Below are positions 34,290-42,726 of a stretch of DNA of 64,000 bases, one piece after another. The DNA is from Halobacillus sp. Marseille-P3879. Its GTDB lineage: Bacteria > Bacillota > Bacilli > Bacillales > Halobacillaceae. Under the pieces are notes generated by a model. The model saw nothing but the letters and a program-made list of their open reading frames with translations. It searched no databases and had not been told where the DNA came from. Numbering within the stretch: the first letter of the stretch is position 1; every line of letters starts with the position of its first letter. The position numbers and the translations under genes were made by a program. The stretch covers positions 806,001-870,000 of the forward strand of contig NZ_OESS01000001.1 in assembly GCF_900240285.1 (NCBI RefSeq). The letters run 5' to 3'.

Positions 34290-35381
34290 ATGGATCACAC
34301 CCCTTATATCGAAATCGATGAAAAAATTTTACTGAAAAATATTAGAAAAATGAGCAAATTAGCCAGGGAAAATGGGGTGAACTTAAGGCCTCACATTAAA
34401 ACACACAAAATTCCCCGTATCGCTAAAATGCAATTAGCGGAAGGAGCGGTCGGGATTACCGTTGCCAAAATTTCAGAAGCTCAAGTGATGGCTGAATACG
34501 GAATTGATGATATTTTCATTGCCTATCCCGTTGTCAGCGAGGCTAAGGCAGAGGAAATCTGTGCTCTTAATCAAAAGCTGTCTAATTTAATAGTAGGCGT
34601 AGACAGCAGAGAAGGAGCAGAAGTACTGAATACATGTGCGCAGAAACACGGGCAAACGTTAAACGTGCGGCTGGAAATTGACACAGGGTTAGCCAGGACA
34701 GGCGTGGATCTGCAGCATGCACTTCGTTTAGCTGAACAAATCAACCGGCATGAGGCCCTGCATTTACAAGGAATCTTTACATTTAAAGGGCCTGTTTATA
34801 AGGGAGAAGCGACGACCGACACCGATAAGGCAGGCATAGAGGAAGGGGAGGTGATGGCAGCCTTAGCCGCTCAGCTGGAGGAGAGCGGAATCAAAGTAGA
34901 AGACGTGAGTGTAGGCTCCACTCCAACCGCAGCTTCGGTCGTTGCAGTAGAAGGCGTAACGGAAATCCGCCCGGGAACGTACGTCTTTAACGATTCGATG
35001 CAAGTGAAGTTAGGCGTCAGTGAAAGGGATGATTGTGCAGCGCAGGTAGTGACTACTGTTGTCAGCCGGCCGTCTGAAGATCGTGCAGTTATCGACGGAG
35101 GCAGTAAAACGTTTGCCACAGACGTGCAGCCTAATCATGCGCCGCTTTACTTAAAAGGATTTGGCGCAATTCAAGGGTATCCAGAAGCTGAATTTGCTCG
35201 CATGAACGAAGAGCATGGGGTGATTTTAACCAATGATCACGAATTAAAAATTGGAGACCAGGTAAAAGTGATCCCTAACCACATTTGCAGCACGATCAAT
35301 CTTCATAACTATGTACATTTGAAAAAAGAGAACGGTGAGTATGAAAAGGTAAAGGTCGAAGCAAGAGGAATGCTACAGTAA
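34290..35381 (+). CDS. D-threonine aldolase / D-serine dehydratase-like PLP enzyme
   Basis: The 363-residue fold-type III (alanine racemase-like) enzyme of the DSD1/D-TA family has the PLP lysine in LRPHIKTHKIPRIAK. It also has EIDTGLARTGVD, VSVGSTPTAA (phosphate binding), EIRPGTYVFNDSMQ and the metal pair His-Cys in IPNHICSTINLHNY. Such enzymes cleave D-threonine to glycine plus acetaldehyde, or deaminate D-serine. Which one cannot be told here. AGGAGG precedes the ATG. Its place between a symporter and a D-aminoacylase fits breakdown of the freed D-amino acid. Confidence 0.87.
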   Translation: MDHTPYIEIDEKILLKNIRKMSKLARENGVNLRPHIKTHKIPRIAKMQLAEGAVGITVAKISEAQVMAEYGIDDIFIAYPVVSEAKAEEICALNQKLSNLIVGVDSREGAEVLNTCAQKHGQTLNVRLEIDTGLARTGVDLQHALRLAEQINRHEALHLQGIFTFKGPVYKGEATTDTDKAGIEEGEVMAALAAQLEESGIKVEDVSVGSTPTAASVVAVEGVTEIRPGTYVFNDSMQVKLGVSERDDCAAQVVTTVVSRPSEDRAVIDGGSKTFATDVQPNHAPLYLKGFGAIQGYPEAEFARMNEEHGVILTNDHELKIGDQVKVIPNHICSTINLHNYVHLKKENGEYEKVKVEARGMLQ

Positions 35382-35392
35382 GGAGGCCCAGC

Positions 35393-37006
35393 ATGTTCGA
35401 TACGTTTATTACCAATGGCAAAATCGTAGATGGCACAGGCAATCCGTGGTTTTACGGAAACGTCGGCATTAAGGATGGAAAGGTCGCTTACGTCGGAAAC
35501 GATCGTGCGCATCATGCTAAAGAAATCATCGATGCGAACGGAAGAATGGTGTCTCCAGGCTTTATTGACGGCCATTGCCATTCGGACTTAATGCTTCTCG
35601 ATTTCCCGGAAAGTGAGATTAAGCTGCAACAGGGAGTCACGACAGAAGTGGTAGGAAACTGCGGGTTAGCCCCGGTTCCCGTCAATCCACTCTATAAAGA
35701 AGATCTGCAGAGCTATGTCGAGCCTGTGTTAGGGAAAGCCAATAAGGATTGGAAGTGGCAGACGATCAGTGATTACTTCAATGAACTGGATAGCAGCCTG
35801 ATCTCAGAAAATGTGGCTTCTTATGTTGCTCATGGTTCATTGCGGATTGCGGTGATGGGTTTTGAAAACAGGCCGCCCACGAAAGAAGAAATGGAAGAGA
35901 TGAAATACATTCTCGAACAAGGAATGAAAGCAGGAGCCATCGGTTTATCGATCGGACTGTTATATTCTCCCGGAAGCTACTCTACGAAAGAAGAGCTCGC
36001 CGAACTATGTCAGGTGGTGGCTAAGTATAACGGGCTGTTCTCCACTCATATTCGAGGCGAAGGCAACAATTTGATCCCGTCTGTAAAAGAAGTGATCTGG
36101 ATTGCTGATCAAGCAAACGTCCCTCTTCATGTCAGTCATTTAAAAGCAGCCGGCAGAAGAAACTGGGGCAAGGTTCAGGAAGCGATGGAATTAATAGAGA
36201 AAGCGAGAAGTACAGGAATGGATGTCACCTGCGACGTGTATCCTTATTCTGCGGGATCAACAATGTTGACCACTTTGCTGCCGCCATGGGCTCTAGAGGG
36301 AGGACTAACATCCGTCTTAGAAAGATTGAAAAATCCTCGCACGAGAGAAAAAATAAAACAGGAACTCAGCGAAGAACAAGAGGAGTGGGATAACCTTGTG
36401 GCTTCCACAGGGTGGGAGAGCGTCATTATCTCCTCCATTCATTCTCCTCAGCTTAAGAAATATGAAGGCAGCTCCGTAGCCTCTATCAGCAAAGAAAATG
36501 GCAAAGATCCAGTAGACCAGGCTTGTGAACTATTAATAGAAGAAAACGGAAATATCGGGATTGTTTTTTTCCATATGGATGAACAAGACGTAAAGCACGT
36601 CATGCAATACCAGAATGCTTTAATCGCATCCGACAGTTTAACGTGTTACACAGGAAAACCCCACCCGCGGCTTTACGGAACGTTTCCACGAGTGTTCTCT
36701 AAATATGTGAAACAGGAAAACATCCTTTCCATTGAAGACGCCGTAAGAAAAATGACCTCTTTCCCAGCCAGAAGGTTCGGGTTAGGAAAGCGGGGGCTTT
36801 TAACAGAAGGATACGCCGCCGACGTGGTGATCTTTGACTTCAATGAAATCGAAGATAAAGCTACCTATGGTGACCCGGAAAATTATCCTGAGGGCATTGA
36901 ATATGTATTCGTAAACGGAAAACTGACGACGAGAGACAAGCAGCATACTTCCGAAACATGCGGCTGCTTTATTAACTCCGCATCCCAAACTATTCTTACG
37001 AGGTGA
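35393..37006 (+). CDS. N-acyl-D-amino-acid deacylase (D-aminoacylase)
   Basis: The 537-residue amidohydrolase-superfamily enzyme releases D-amino acids from N-acyl forms. It shows FIDGHCHSDLMLL (HxH metal site), VVGNCGLAPVPV (Cys ligand), AIGLSIGLLYSPG (Glu/Leu variant loop), PLHVSHLKAAGR, and SDSLTCYTGKPHPRLYGTFPRV (catalytic Asp region). The composite beta barrel ends are present at both termini. AAGGAGG precedes the ATG, 11 nt after the PLP enzyme gene. It is followed by RidA after 7 nt, so the set is one operon. Confidence 0.9.
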   Translation: MFDTFITNGKIVDGTGNPWFYGNVGIKDGKVAYVGNDRAHHAKEIIDANGRMVSPGFIDGHCHSDLMLLDFPESEIKLQQGVTTEVVGNCGLAPVPVNPLYKEDLQSYVEPVLGKANKDWKWQTISDYFNELDSSLISENVASYVAHGSLRIAVMGFENRPPTKEEMEEMKYILEQGMKAGAIGLSIGLLYSPGSYSTKEELAELCQVVAKYNGLFSTHIRGEGNNLIPSVKEVIWIADQANVPLHVSHLKAAGRRNWGKVQEAMELIEKARSTGMDVTCDVYPYSAGSTMLTTLLPPWALEGGLTSVLERLKNPRTREKIKQELSEEQEEWDNLVASTGWESVIISSIHSPQLKKYEGSSVASISKENGKDPVDQACELLIEENGNIGIVFFHMDEQDVKHVMQYQNALIASDSLTCYTGKPHPRLYGTFPRVFSKYVKQENILSIEDAVRKMTSFPARRFGLGKRGLLTEGYAADVVIFDFNEIEDKATYGDPENYPEGIEYVFVNGKLTTRDKQHTSETCGCFINSASQTILTR

Positions 37007-37013
37007 AATCAAA

Positions 37014-37475
37014 ATGATCAATGTAGAAGAAAAAATTAACGAATTAGGCATTCATATTCCTGACGCACCAAAGCCGGGAGCCGTATACGTACCCGCTAAA
37101 ACAGTCGGCAACCTTGTGTACACCTCTGGCCAGGACTGCCGAGTAAACGGCACCCTGCTCTATGAAGGAAAACTCGGAAGTGACCTGACCGTGGAACAAG
37201 GGTACGAAGCGGCCCGGCAAACGATGATCAACTGCCTGGCCGTCCTGCAGGCAGAGATCGGCGATTTAAGCAGAGTCAAGCAGGTGGTCAAGCTGTTGGC
37301 TTTTGTGAACTCAGCCCCCGGATTTGTAGAACAACCCTACGTCATCAATGGAGCATCAGAATTGTTGGAAGAGATCTTCGGTGAAAAAGGAGAACATGCC
37401 CGTTCGGCGATTGCATCCAATGAATTGCCGTTTAATACACCTGTTGAGATTGAGATGATTGTGGAAATTGAATAG
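37014..37475 (+). CDS. ridA: RidA/YjgF family enamine/imine deaminase
   Basis: The 153-residue trimeric RidA-family protein hydrolyses reactive 2-aminoacrylate and other imines. The catalytic arginine is in HARSAIASNELPFNTPVEIE, and NLVYTSGQ is also typical. PLP dehydratases release such enamines, which explains its place as last gene behind the D-amino-acid PLP enzyme. The chain is longer than E. coli RidA (128), with an extended N terminus as in YjgF-like group members. AGGTGAA precedes the ATG. A terminator follows within 10 bp. Confidence 0.88.
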   Translation: MINVEEKINELGIHIPDAPKPGAVYVPAKTVGNLVYTSGQDCRVNGTLLYEGKLGSDLTVEQGYEAARQTMINCLAVLQAEIGDLSRVKQVVKLLAFVNSAPGFVEQPYVINGASELLEEIFGEKGEHARSAIASNELPFNTPVEIEMIVEIE

Positions 37476-37483
37476 AAGTTGAG

Positions 37484-37510
37484 AAAAGACAGCTATTGCT
37501 GTCTTTTTTC
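37484..37510 (+). terminator. Terminator of the D-amino-acid operon
   Basis: AAAAGACAGC and GCTGTCTTTT pair perfectly around TATT, then a T-run, 9 bp after the ridA stop. Confidence 0.9.
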
Positions 37511-37539
37511 GTGAAAGGAAAGAGTCGTATTTTCCTGAA

Positions 37540-37600
37540 GATGTTCATATTTCGGCTGAATTGTTCATAAACATCTCGAAATGTTCATAAGTTCTCAATC
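37540..37600. repeat. Three-unit tandem array with 20-nt period (locus B)
   Basis: TGTTCATA recurs at 37542, 37562 and 37582, exactly 20 nt apart, in units like AAATGTTCATAAGTTCTCAA. It lies between two convergent genes. The layout resembles the 21-nt arrays at 12597 and 53541, with a different core base (TTC for TCA/TAA). Confidence 0.6.
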
Positions 37601-37602
37601 AA

Positions 37603-38085
37603 TTACTTCCGAACGTATTTCAAAAATCCGATAAAAATAAGCACCGAGCCCGCGACATTACACAGCACCCTAAAACCATGGACAACAAGAAACTCCCGTG
37701 CCGTCTTCGTTAAAAACTCCACACTATGAACATTCGCACCTTCAATAAACATGATCTCATTTCGCGGCCATTCAAAGATCATCGATGTCGCTCCCTCAAG
37801 GACGATCATCAGCATGCTGGCGAGCACCCACCACTTCACCCGCTGATAACGCCACGCCAGTACGACGGCGACAATTCCTGTTAATATGCTTAAGAAGCCA
37901 AGCGGCGGGAAGTAGGTGTTCGGTGCTGCTACTGCCATGAATTCCATCCCGAGTTCAAAGGAATGCGGGATGTCGTGAAATATATTCGGGTACACCATAA
38001 AGGTCTGTAATAAGATACTCCCCAGCATAATCAACTGGATCCATAAATGTCCGGCGATCAAACCAAACGTAAATTTCTCTCTCAT
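37603..38085 (-). CDS. Four-span membrane protein, DUF1772-like
   Basis: The 160-residue protein has four predicted spans (about 12-30, 58-78, 85-103 and 137-156). It has a polar segment with WPRNEIMF between spans three and four and a closing R/VLCNVAGSVL helix. This recalls anthrone-oxygenase/DUF1772 proteins, but the match is loose. It is the second gene of a pair with 38099, 13 nt apart. The pair is divergent from a two-component system that may control it. Function unknown. Confidence 0.6.
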   Translation of the reverse strand: MREKFTFGLIAGHLWIQLIMLGSILLQTFMVYPNIFHDIPHSFELGMEFMAVAAPNTYFPPLGFLSILTGIVAVVLAWRYQRVKWWVLASMLMIVLEGATSMIFEWPRNEIMFIEGANVHSVEFLTKTAREFLVVHGFRVLCNVAGSVLIFIGFLKYVRK

Positions 38086-38098
38086 TTATTTTTCCTCC

Positions 38099-38476
38099 TT
38101 AGTTGATTGCTTTTTTACATCCGGCTGCGATCACACCTGCAGCTGTTCCCCAGATCGCATTGGTTATCAGCACACTGACAATGCCAAACGGATGAGTCAG
38201 CGGTCCCTGAAGCTCTCCGGTAACAATCGGCGACATGACCGCACTGATTACGATGGCAAACATTCCATAGGCCACTCCTGCATAAAGCAGCGTAATCACT
38301 GGACGCGATACGTTCTTCCATACAACAAAAGCTATCCAGACGACGGTGATCACGAGGGTGATCGCTAGACTGGCGGCTGGCTGGCCAATGAGGTTGAGTA
38401 GTCCGAGACTGCTAAGCAGCGGGCGGATGAGCGCGATGGTGCCCAGACCTAAAATTAATTTCCAAGATGGATTCAT
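38099..38476 (-). CDS. Small four-span membrane protein of unknown function
   Basis: The 125-residue hydrophobic protein has four predicted helices (LILGLGTIALIRPLLSSLGL, LAITLVITVVWIAFVVW, PVITLLYAGVAYGMFAIVIS, GIVSVLITNAIWGTAAGVIA). No family recognised. First gene of the leftward pair, starting 174 bp from the divergent histidine kinase, with inverted repeats between them. AGGAGTG precedes the ATG. Confidence 0.65.
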   Translation of the reverse strand: MNPSWKLILGLGTIALIRPLLSSLGLLNLIGQPAASLAITLVITVVWIAFVVWKNVSRPVITLLYAGVAYGMFAIVISAVMSPIVTGELQGPLTHPFGIVSVLITNAIWGTAAGVIAAGCKKAIN

Positions 38477-38537
38477 TGTGTTTCACTCCTTTGCTGTCTC
38501 TATCATAGAAAGCTTTTCTAAATAAACTCTTGCTGAA

Positions 38538-38588
38538 TTCTTAACGATTTATTAAATCGCTGATCCGGTCCGTTAAGAAATTCTTAAG
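38538..38588. promoter_or_regulatory. Inverted repeats between the divergent membrane pair and the two-component system
   Basis: TTCTTAACG (38538-38546) and CGTTAAGAA (38571-38579) are exact inverse copies, followed by another TTCTTAAG (38581). Between the arms CGATTT-ATT-AAATCG adds a second small palindrome (38545-38559). The site is suited to binding by the encoded OmpR-type regulator. Confidence 0.5.
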
Positions 38589-38649
38589 ATTTATCGTTTA
38601 GAATGGAGAAGGAGAGATAAAAATGGAAAGCGAAAGAAGGTGAACGCCT

Positions 38650-39750
38650 GTGTCGATTCGAAAACGGCTGCTATTATCCAATCTGGGTATGATTGTTCTG
38701 CCGATCATTGCCCTGCTGATTATGGAAATTCTATTAGGTCTTCTCATGTTCCGCGTCTTCCATTTAGATGTGGAAAGCAGAATTGAAACCTTTACGCAAA
38801 TCCGTTTTATCGGGATTATTCTTATTCTCATCTTGACGAACGGACTGTTAACCTACTATGTTGCGAGAACCATTATTAAGCCAGTGCGAGAGCTTTCAGA
38901 TGCGGCGGGTAGAATTGCCGATGGGGAGCTTGATTTTCAAGTGAAACCTGAACGCCGGGATGAACTCGGGGAGCTGGCGGAAAGCTTTGAAACGATGAGA
39001 AGAAAGCTGCAGGAAGCGGAAGAACTGCAGTACAAATATGAAGAAAGCCGCAAAGAACTGATCGCCAGCATATCGCATGATTTGAAAACACCGATTACTT
39101 CTATAAAAGGCTACGTAGAAGGGATTGTTGACGGTGTAGCTGATACGCCGGAGAAGCTACAGCGCTACGCGACGATCGTTTATAAAAAGGCTGACGAAAT
39201 GGATCACCTGATCGATGAGCTGTTTTTATATTCCAAGCTCGATGTGCAGCGCGTGCCGTTTCATTTTGAAAAAGTCGACCTGTACGCTTATTTTGAGGAT
39301 TATTTAGAAGACGTAAAGCTAGATACGGATGTGGAAGTAGAGCTCCGACCCCAAGGGAAGCGAAGCTTTTTTGTAGCAGCCGACCGGGAGCAGTTGAACC
39401 GCGTTGTCACCAACTTGATCAAAAATAGTCTCAAGCATATGGACAAAGAAGATAAGCTCCTGAAGGTCACCCTTAAGGAATACGGCGGCAGGATTGAAGT
39501 CACCATCCAGGATAACGGAGAAGGCATACCTAAAGCTCACCTGCCGCACATTTTTGAACAGTTTTACCGGGCTGATGCTGCGCGCGGTAAAGCGGATGGT
39601 TCAGGTCTCGGCCTTGCCATTGTGAAAAAAATTGTGGAAGAGCATGGCGGCGACGTGGCTGCCGATAGTGAAGAAGGGAAAGGTGCAACGATAAGCTTTA
39701 CGTTAGAGAAATGGAAGGAGGAAGAGGATGGAGCGGATCTTAGTCATTGA
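38650..39750 (+). CDS. Sensor histidine kinase
   Basis: The 366-residue membrane kinase has two spans (about 9-33 and 55-75) with only a short outside loop. A HAMP domain (about 76-128), HisKA with the phospho-His in ASISHDLKTPITS, and HATPase_c with NLIKNSLKH, DNGEGIP and GSGLGLAIVKKIV follow. The short loop suggests sensing within or at the membrane, as for envelope stress kinases. GTG start after AAGGTG. Its end overlaps the response regulator gene by 23 bp. Kinase-before-regulator order is less usual. Confidence 0.9.
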   Translation: MSIRKRLLLSNLGMIVLPIIALLIMEILLGLLMFRVFHLDVESRIETFTQIRFIGIILILILTNGLLTYYVARTIIKPVRELSDAAGRIADGELDFQVKPERRDELGELAESFETMRRKLQEAEELQYKYEESRKELIASISHDLKTPITSIKGYVEGIVDGVADTPEKLQRYATIVYKKADEMDHLIDELFLYSKLDVQRVPFHFEKVDLYAYFEDYLEDVKLDTDVEVELRPQGKRSFFVAADREQLNRVVTNLIKNSLKHMDKEDKLLKVTLKEYGGRIEVTIQDNGEGIPKAHLPHIFEQFYRADAARGKADGSGLGLAIVKKIVEEHGGDVAADSEEGKGATISFTLEKWKEEEDGADLSH

Positions 39751-40414
39751 AGACGAACGGGAAATTGCCGAACTGGAACGCGATTATTTAGAAATGAATG
39801 GGTTCGCCGTCGATATTGAAGGGGATGGAGAAGCGGGACTGCAAAAAGCACTACAGGAAGACTACGATCTTCTTTTGCTTGATTTAATGCTGCCGGGGAC
39901 AAGCGGATTTGAGATTTGTAGAAAGGTAAGAAAAGAGAAGGAACTGCCCATCCTCATGATTACCGCAAAAACGAGTGATATTGATAAGGTGAGAGGACTC
40001 GGTCTTGGAGCCGATGATTACATCGTCAAACCCTTCAGCCCCAATGAACTCGTCGCCCGTGTGAAAGCTCACTTAACCAGATATCAGCGCCTTGTCGGTA
40101 AAGAAGATAATAAGAAGGACATTCGAGTGAGAGGACTGCACATCGACAGCTCCTCGCGACGGGTTTTTGTTAATGGAGAAGAGAAAACACTCACCGCGAA
40201 GGAGTTTGATCTGCTTGAATTTATGGCCCTTCATCCGAATCGGGTGTTCAGCAAAGATGACTTGATGGAGCGGATATGGGGATTTGATGCTCTGGGGGAT
40301 AACACCACGGTGACGGTCCATGTCAGAAGGATTCGAGAGAAAATCGAAGAGAATGCCTCAAAGCCGACGTTTATTGAAACGATCTGGGGCGTGGGGTACC
40401 GGTTTTTGGCATAA
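39728..40414 (+). CDS. OmpR-family response regulator
   Basis: The 228-residue regulator has a receiver domain (1-118) with the acidic pair in VIEDERE, the phospho-acceptor Asp in LLLDLMLPG, Thr in MITAKTSD and Lys in DDYIVKPFSPNE. It is followed by a winged-helix DNA-binding domain (about 130-226; RRVFVNGEEKTLTAKEFDLL, NTTVTVHVRRIREKI, WGVGYRF). It pairs with the kinase just upstream. Likely targets are its own promoter and the divergent membrane pair. Part of its receiver sequence exists again as debris at 41661-41836. Confidence 0.92.
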   Translation: MERILVIEDEREIAELERDYLEMNGFAVDIEGDGEAGLQKALQEDYDLLLLDLMLPGTSGFEICRKVRKEKELPILMITAKTSDIDKVRGLGLGADDYIVKPFSPNELVARVKAHLTRYQRLVGKEDNKKDIRVRGLHIDSSSRRVFVNGEEKTLTAKEFDLLEFMALHPNRVFSKDDLMERIWGFDALGDNTTVTVHVRRIREKIEENASKPTFIETIWGVGYRFLA

Positions 40415-40497
40415 GAAGCTGAGATGGGTCGAAGCTCTCGCCTTTTTATAGGGGAGGGTAATAGCGTCAGTTTTTTCTGAAAAAAAGAAGATTATGG

Positions 40498-40503
40498 TAT
40501 AAT
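40498..40503 (+). promoter_or_regulatory. Likely -10 element of the hydroxyacid dehydrogenase gene
   Basis: TATAAT lies 123 bp before the start codon. The -35 position (TTCTGA) is poor. Confidence 0.4.
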
Positions 40504-40625
40504 CCAAATCAAATGCAAATTGGAATATATAAGAGCACTTGTCAGAACAAGCATCGGTTCTCACGACTGAGTACACAATTAGAAAAAACTTATGCGGAGT
40601 TAGAAGGGTAAAAGGAGGAGAACGG

Positions 40626-41603
40626 ATGAAACCAAAAGTTTATATCGCTAAACCTGTCTCACAGCAAGTAGAAAACTATATCGCCGAGTACTGTGATTAC
40701 AGGATGTGGCGGGGAGAAGAGAATATCCCTAAAGAGGTCTTAATGGAAGAAATCCAGGATGTAGAAGGGCTGATGATTCCTAAAGCGAAAGTCGATGAAG
40801 AATTTATAAAGAAAGCATCCCACTTAAGAATAGTAAGCCATATAGCAGTTGGCTATGACACGTTAGATACAGATCTTATGTCTGAACACAATATCATCGG
40901 GACCCATACACCATACGTGCTCGATGATACAGTGGCCGATTTAATCATAGGACTGATGCTGTCTAGCGCAAGAAGGATCAGTCAGCTTGATCACTATGTG
41001 AAAGCTGGAAAGTGGGATAAATCAGATGATCCTTTCTTTTTATCTAAAGACGTCCATCATGCCACGCTGGGCATTATCGGCATGGGCAGAATAGGAGAAC
41101 AGGTGGCGAAACGGGCAAGTCTAGGATTTGATATGAACGTTCTCTATTGTAACCGCAGCCCCCGTCCTGAAGCTGAAGAAAAATATGGAGCGGAAAAGAA
41201 AACAATGGAACAAATTCTTAAGCAGTCCGACTTTGTGCTGACGATGGTTCCTTTAACAGATGAAACTCAACATTTAATCGGGGATAAAGAATTCAAGCAG
41301 ATGAAAAAAGATGCGATTTTCATTAATCCCTCAAGAGGAAAAGTAGTCGATGAGACCGCCCTCATTGGCGCCTTAGAAGCAAACGAAATTGGCGGCGCTG
41401 CCTTAGACGTTTTTGAAAAAGAACCCGTTGACCCAGCCAATCCTTTAGTGACGATGGAAAACGTGGTGATGACACCTCATATTGGTTCAGCTACCGCGGA
41501 TGCACGTGAAGCTATGGCGATGAAAGCAGCAGAGAATCTGGTAGCCGGTGTGACTGGTGGGAAACCTGAGAATGTAGTCAAAGAGTTGAAGCATTTAGTT
41601 TAA
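40626..41603 (+). CDS. D-2-hydroxyacid dehydrogenase (glyoxylate/hydroxypyruvate reductase type)
   Basis: The 325-residue NAD(P)-dependent enzyme belongs to the D-isomer-specific family. It has LGIIGMGRIGEQVAKRA (cofactor loop), then CNRSPRP with basic residues favouring NADP. The catalytic set is Arg in INPSRGKVVDE, Glu in DVFEKEPVDP and His in MTPHIGSAT. It would reduce glyoxylate or hydroxypyruvate to glycolate or glycerate. ATG 40626 chosen for AAAAGGAGGAG. The upstream in-frame start is unsupported. Single gene. Confidence 0.9.
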   Translation: MKPKVYIAKPVSQQVENYIAEYCDYRMWRGEENIPKEVLMEEIQDVEGLMIPKAKVDEEFIKKASHLRIVSHIAVGYDTLDTDLMSEHNIIGTHTPYVLDDTVADLIIGLMLSSARRISQLDHYVKAGKWDKSDDPFFLSKDVHHATLGIIGMGRIGEQVAKRASLGFDMNVLYCNRSPRPEAEEKYGAEKKTMEQILKQSDFVLTMVPLTDETQHLIGDKEFKQMKKDAIFINPSRGKVVDETALIGALEANEIGGAALDVFEKEPVDPANPLVTMENVVMTPHIGSATADAREAMAMKAAENLVAGVTGGKPENVVKELKHLV

Positions 41604-41660
41604 TGGTAATTAAAGAACATTAGATGATCTCTGTTGGGAACAGGGGTCATCTTTATTCTT

Positions 41661-41836
41661 TATCTAATTCTGCCTGGGCAAGTGGATTTGAGATTTGAAA
41701 ACCCATACTCATGATTACCGCAAAAACCAGCGTTATAAGGTGAGAGGACTCGAACTTGGAGCCGATGATTGCATCGCTAACCCCTTCGGCCCCAATGAAC
41801 TCGTCGCCCGGGTGAAAGTTCACCTTACTACTAATA
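41661..41836 (+). pseudogene. Decayed duplicate of a response-regulator receiver domain
   Basis: The stretch closely follows about 39879-40080 of the resident response regulator. Shared runs include GGATTTGAGATTTG, CTCATGATTACCGCAAAAAC, GGTGAGAGGACTCG, CTTGGAGCCGATGATT and CCCCAATGAACTCGTCGCCC. Small deletions and stops (GATTTGAAAACC) break the frame. Only this piece is present, so it is a partial copy, not a whole lost gene. Confidence 0.85.
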
Positions 41837-41840
41837 ATTC

Positions 41841-42713
41841 TTAACAAACCCTATAACGCTGTTTTACTTGATCATAGGATGGCATGCCTTGCTGAGCTCC
41901 AAAATACTCCACCGAGTAAGAAGCAGCTATATTAGCATGAGTGATCGCTTCTTCTATGACATAACCACTTCCTAAGAAATAAGCTAGAGCTCCATTGAAA
42001 GTATCCCCAGCACCAGTGGTATCTGTTACCTTTGATTTATAGGTGGGGATAATCGTGCCATTATACATAGCTCCTCTTGGGCCAAGGGTGGTAATAAGCT
42101 TAGAAGAATAATCATTGACTATGTGTTCAATTGAAAATACCTTTCTAGCTTCCTCTTCATTTGGGGTGATATAAGTACAATTTTCGATCAGTGATGATGA
42201 AAGAGCCCTGGAAGGTGCAGGGTTTAATATAAACGGTATACTTTCCCTTGCACATAAGTTTGCGCACCATTCTACTGTTTCTATAGGAATTTCCAGTTGA
42301 GCTAATATTACATCACTTGTTAAAATGCGGTGTTTGTATTTTTTTATAAAATCAACTGTAACGTTGGAATTTGCGCCTGGCACTACCATAATTCTGTTAT
42401 CTTTATTATTCAAAATGACATTCGCTATTCCTGTAGAAGCCTCTGCATCGATTTCGATCATTGAGTAATTAAAGTTTTCTTCTTCAAAATAGTTTAGTAG
42501 TTTCTTTCCCATTAGATCTTTTCCAACTTTTCCAAGGAAACAGACATCAGCCCCTAATTTTGCTGCAGCTATAGCCTGGTTAGCTCCTTTGCCGCCAGGC
42601 GTCATGAAGTAATCTTTACCAAAAATGGTTTCTCCTTGCTGAGGTAGTTCATCTACAGTTGTAAATAGATCCATGTTAATACTTCCAATCACTGTTACTT
42701 TAGGTTGGTTCAT
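41841..42713 (-). CDS. PfkB/ribokinase-family sugar kinase
   Basis: The 290-residue PfkB kinase has [11 protein letters not shown], the [16 protein letters not shown] motif and [18 protein letters not shown] with the catalytic Asp. It is the last gene of the leftward tct operon. With a DapA-type lyase at the operon's head and a tricarboxylate-type transporter between, it probably phosphorylates an acidic sugar or deoxy-sugar, not plain ribose. The ATG at 42713 was chosen for AAGGTGG at good spacing. An earlier GTG at 42725 lies too near the stop of tctA. Confidence 0.85.
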   Translation of the reverse strand: MNQPKVTVIGSINMDLFTTVDELPQQGETIFGKDYFMTPGGKGANQAIAAAKLGADVCFLGKVGKDLMGKKLLNYFEEENFNYSMIEIDAEASTGIANVILNNKDNRIMVVPGANSNVTVDFIKKYKHRILTSDVILAQLEIPIETVEWCANLCARESIPFILNPAPSRALSSSLIENCTYITPNEEEARKVFSIEHIVNDYSSKLITTLGPRGAMYNGTIIPTYKSKVTDTTGAGDTFNGALAYFLGSGYVIEEAITHANIAASYSVEYFGAQQGMPSYDQVKQRYRVC

Positions 42714-42726
42714 CCAACATACCACC

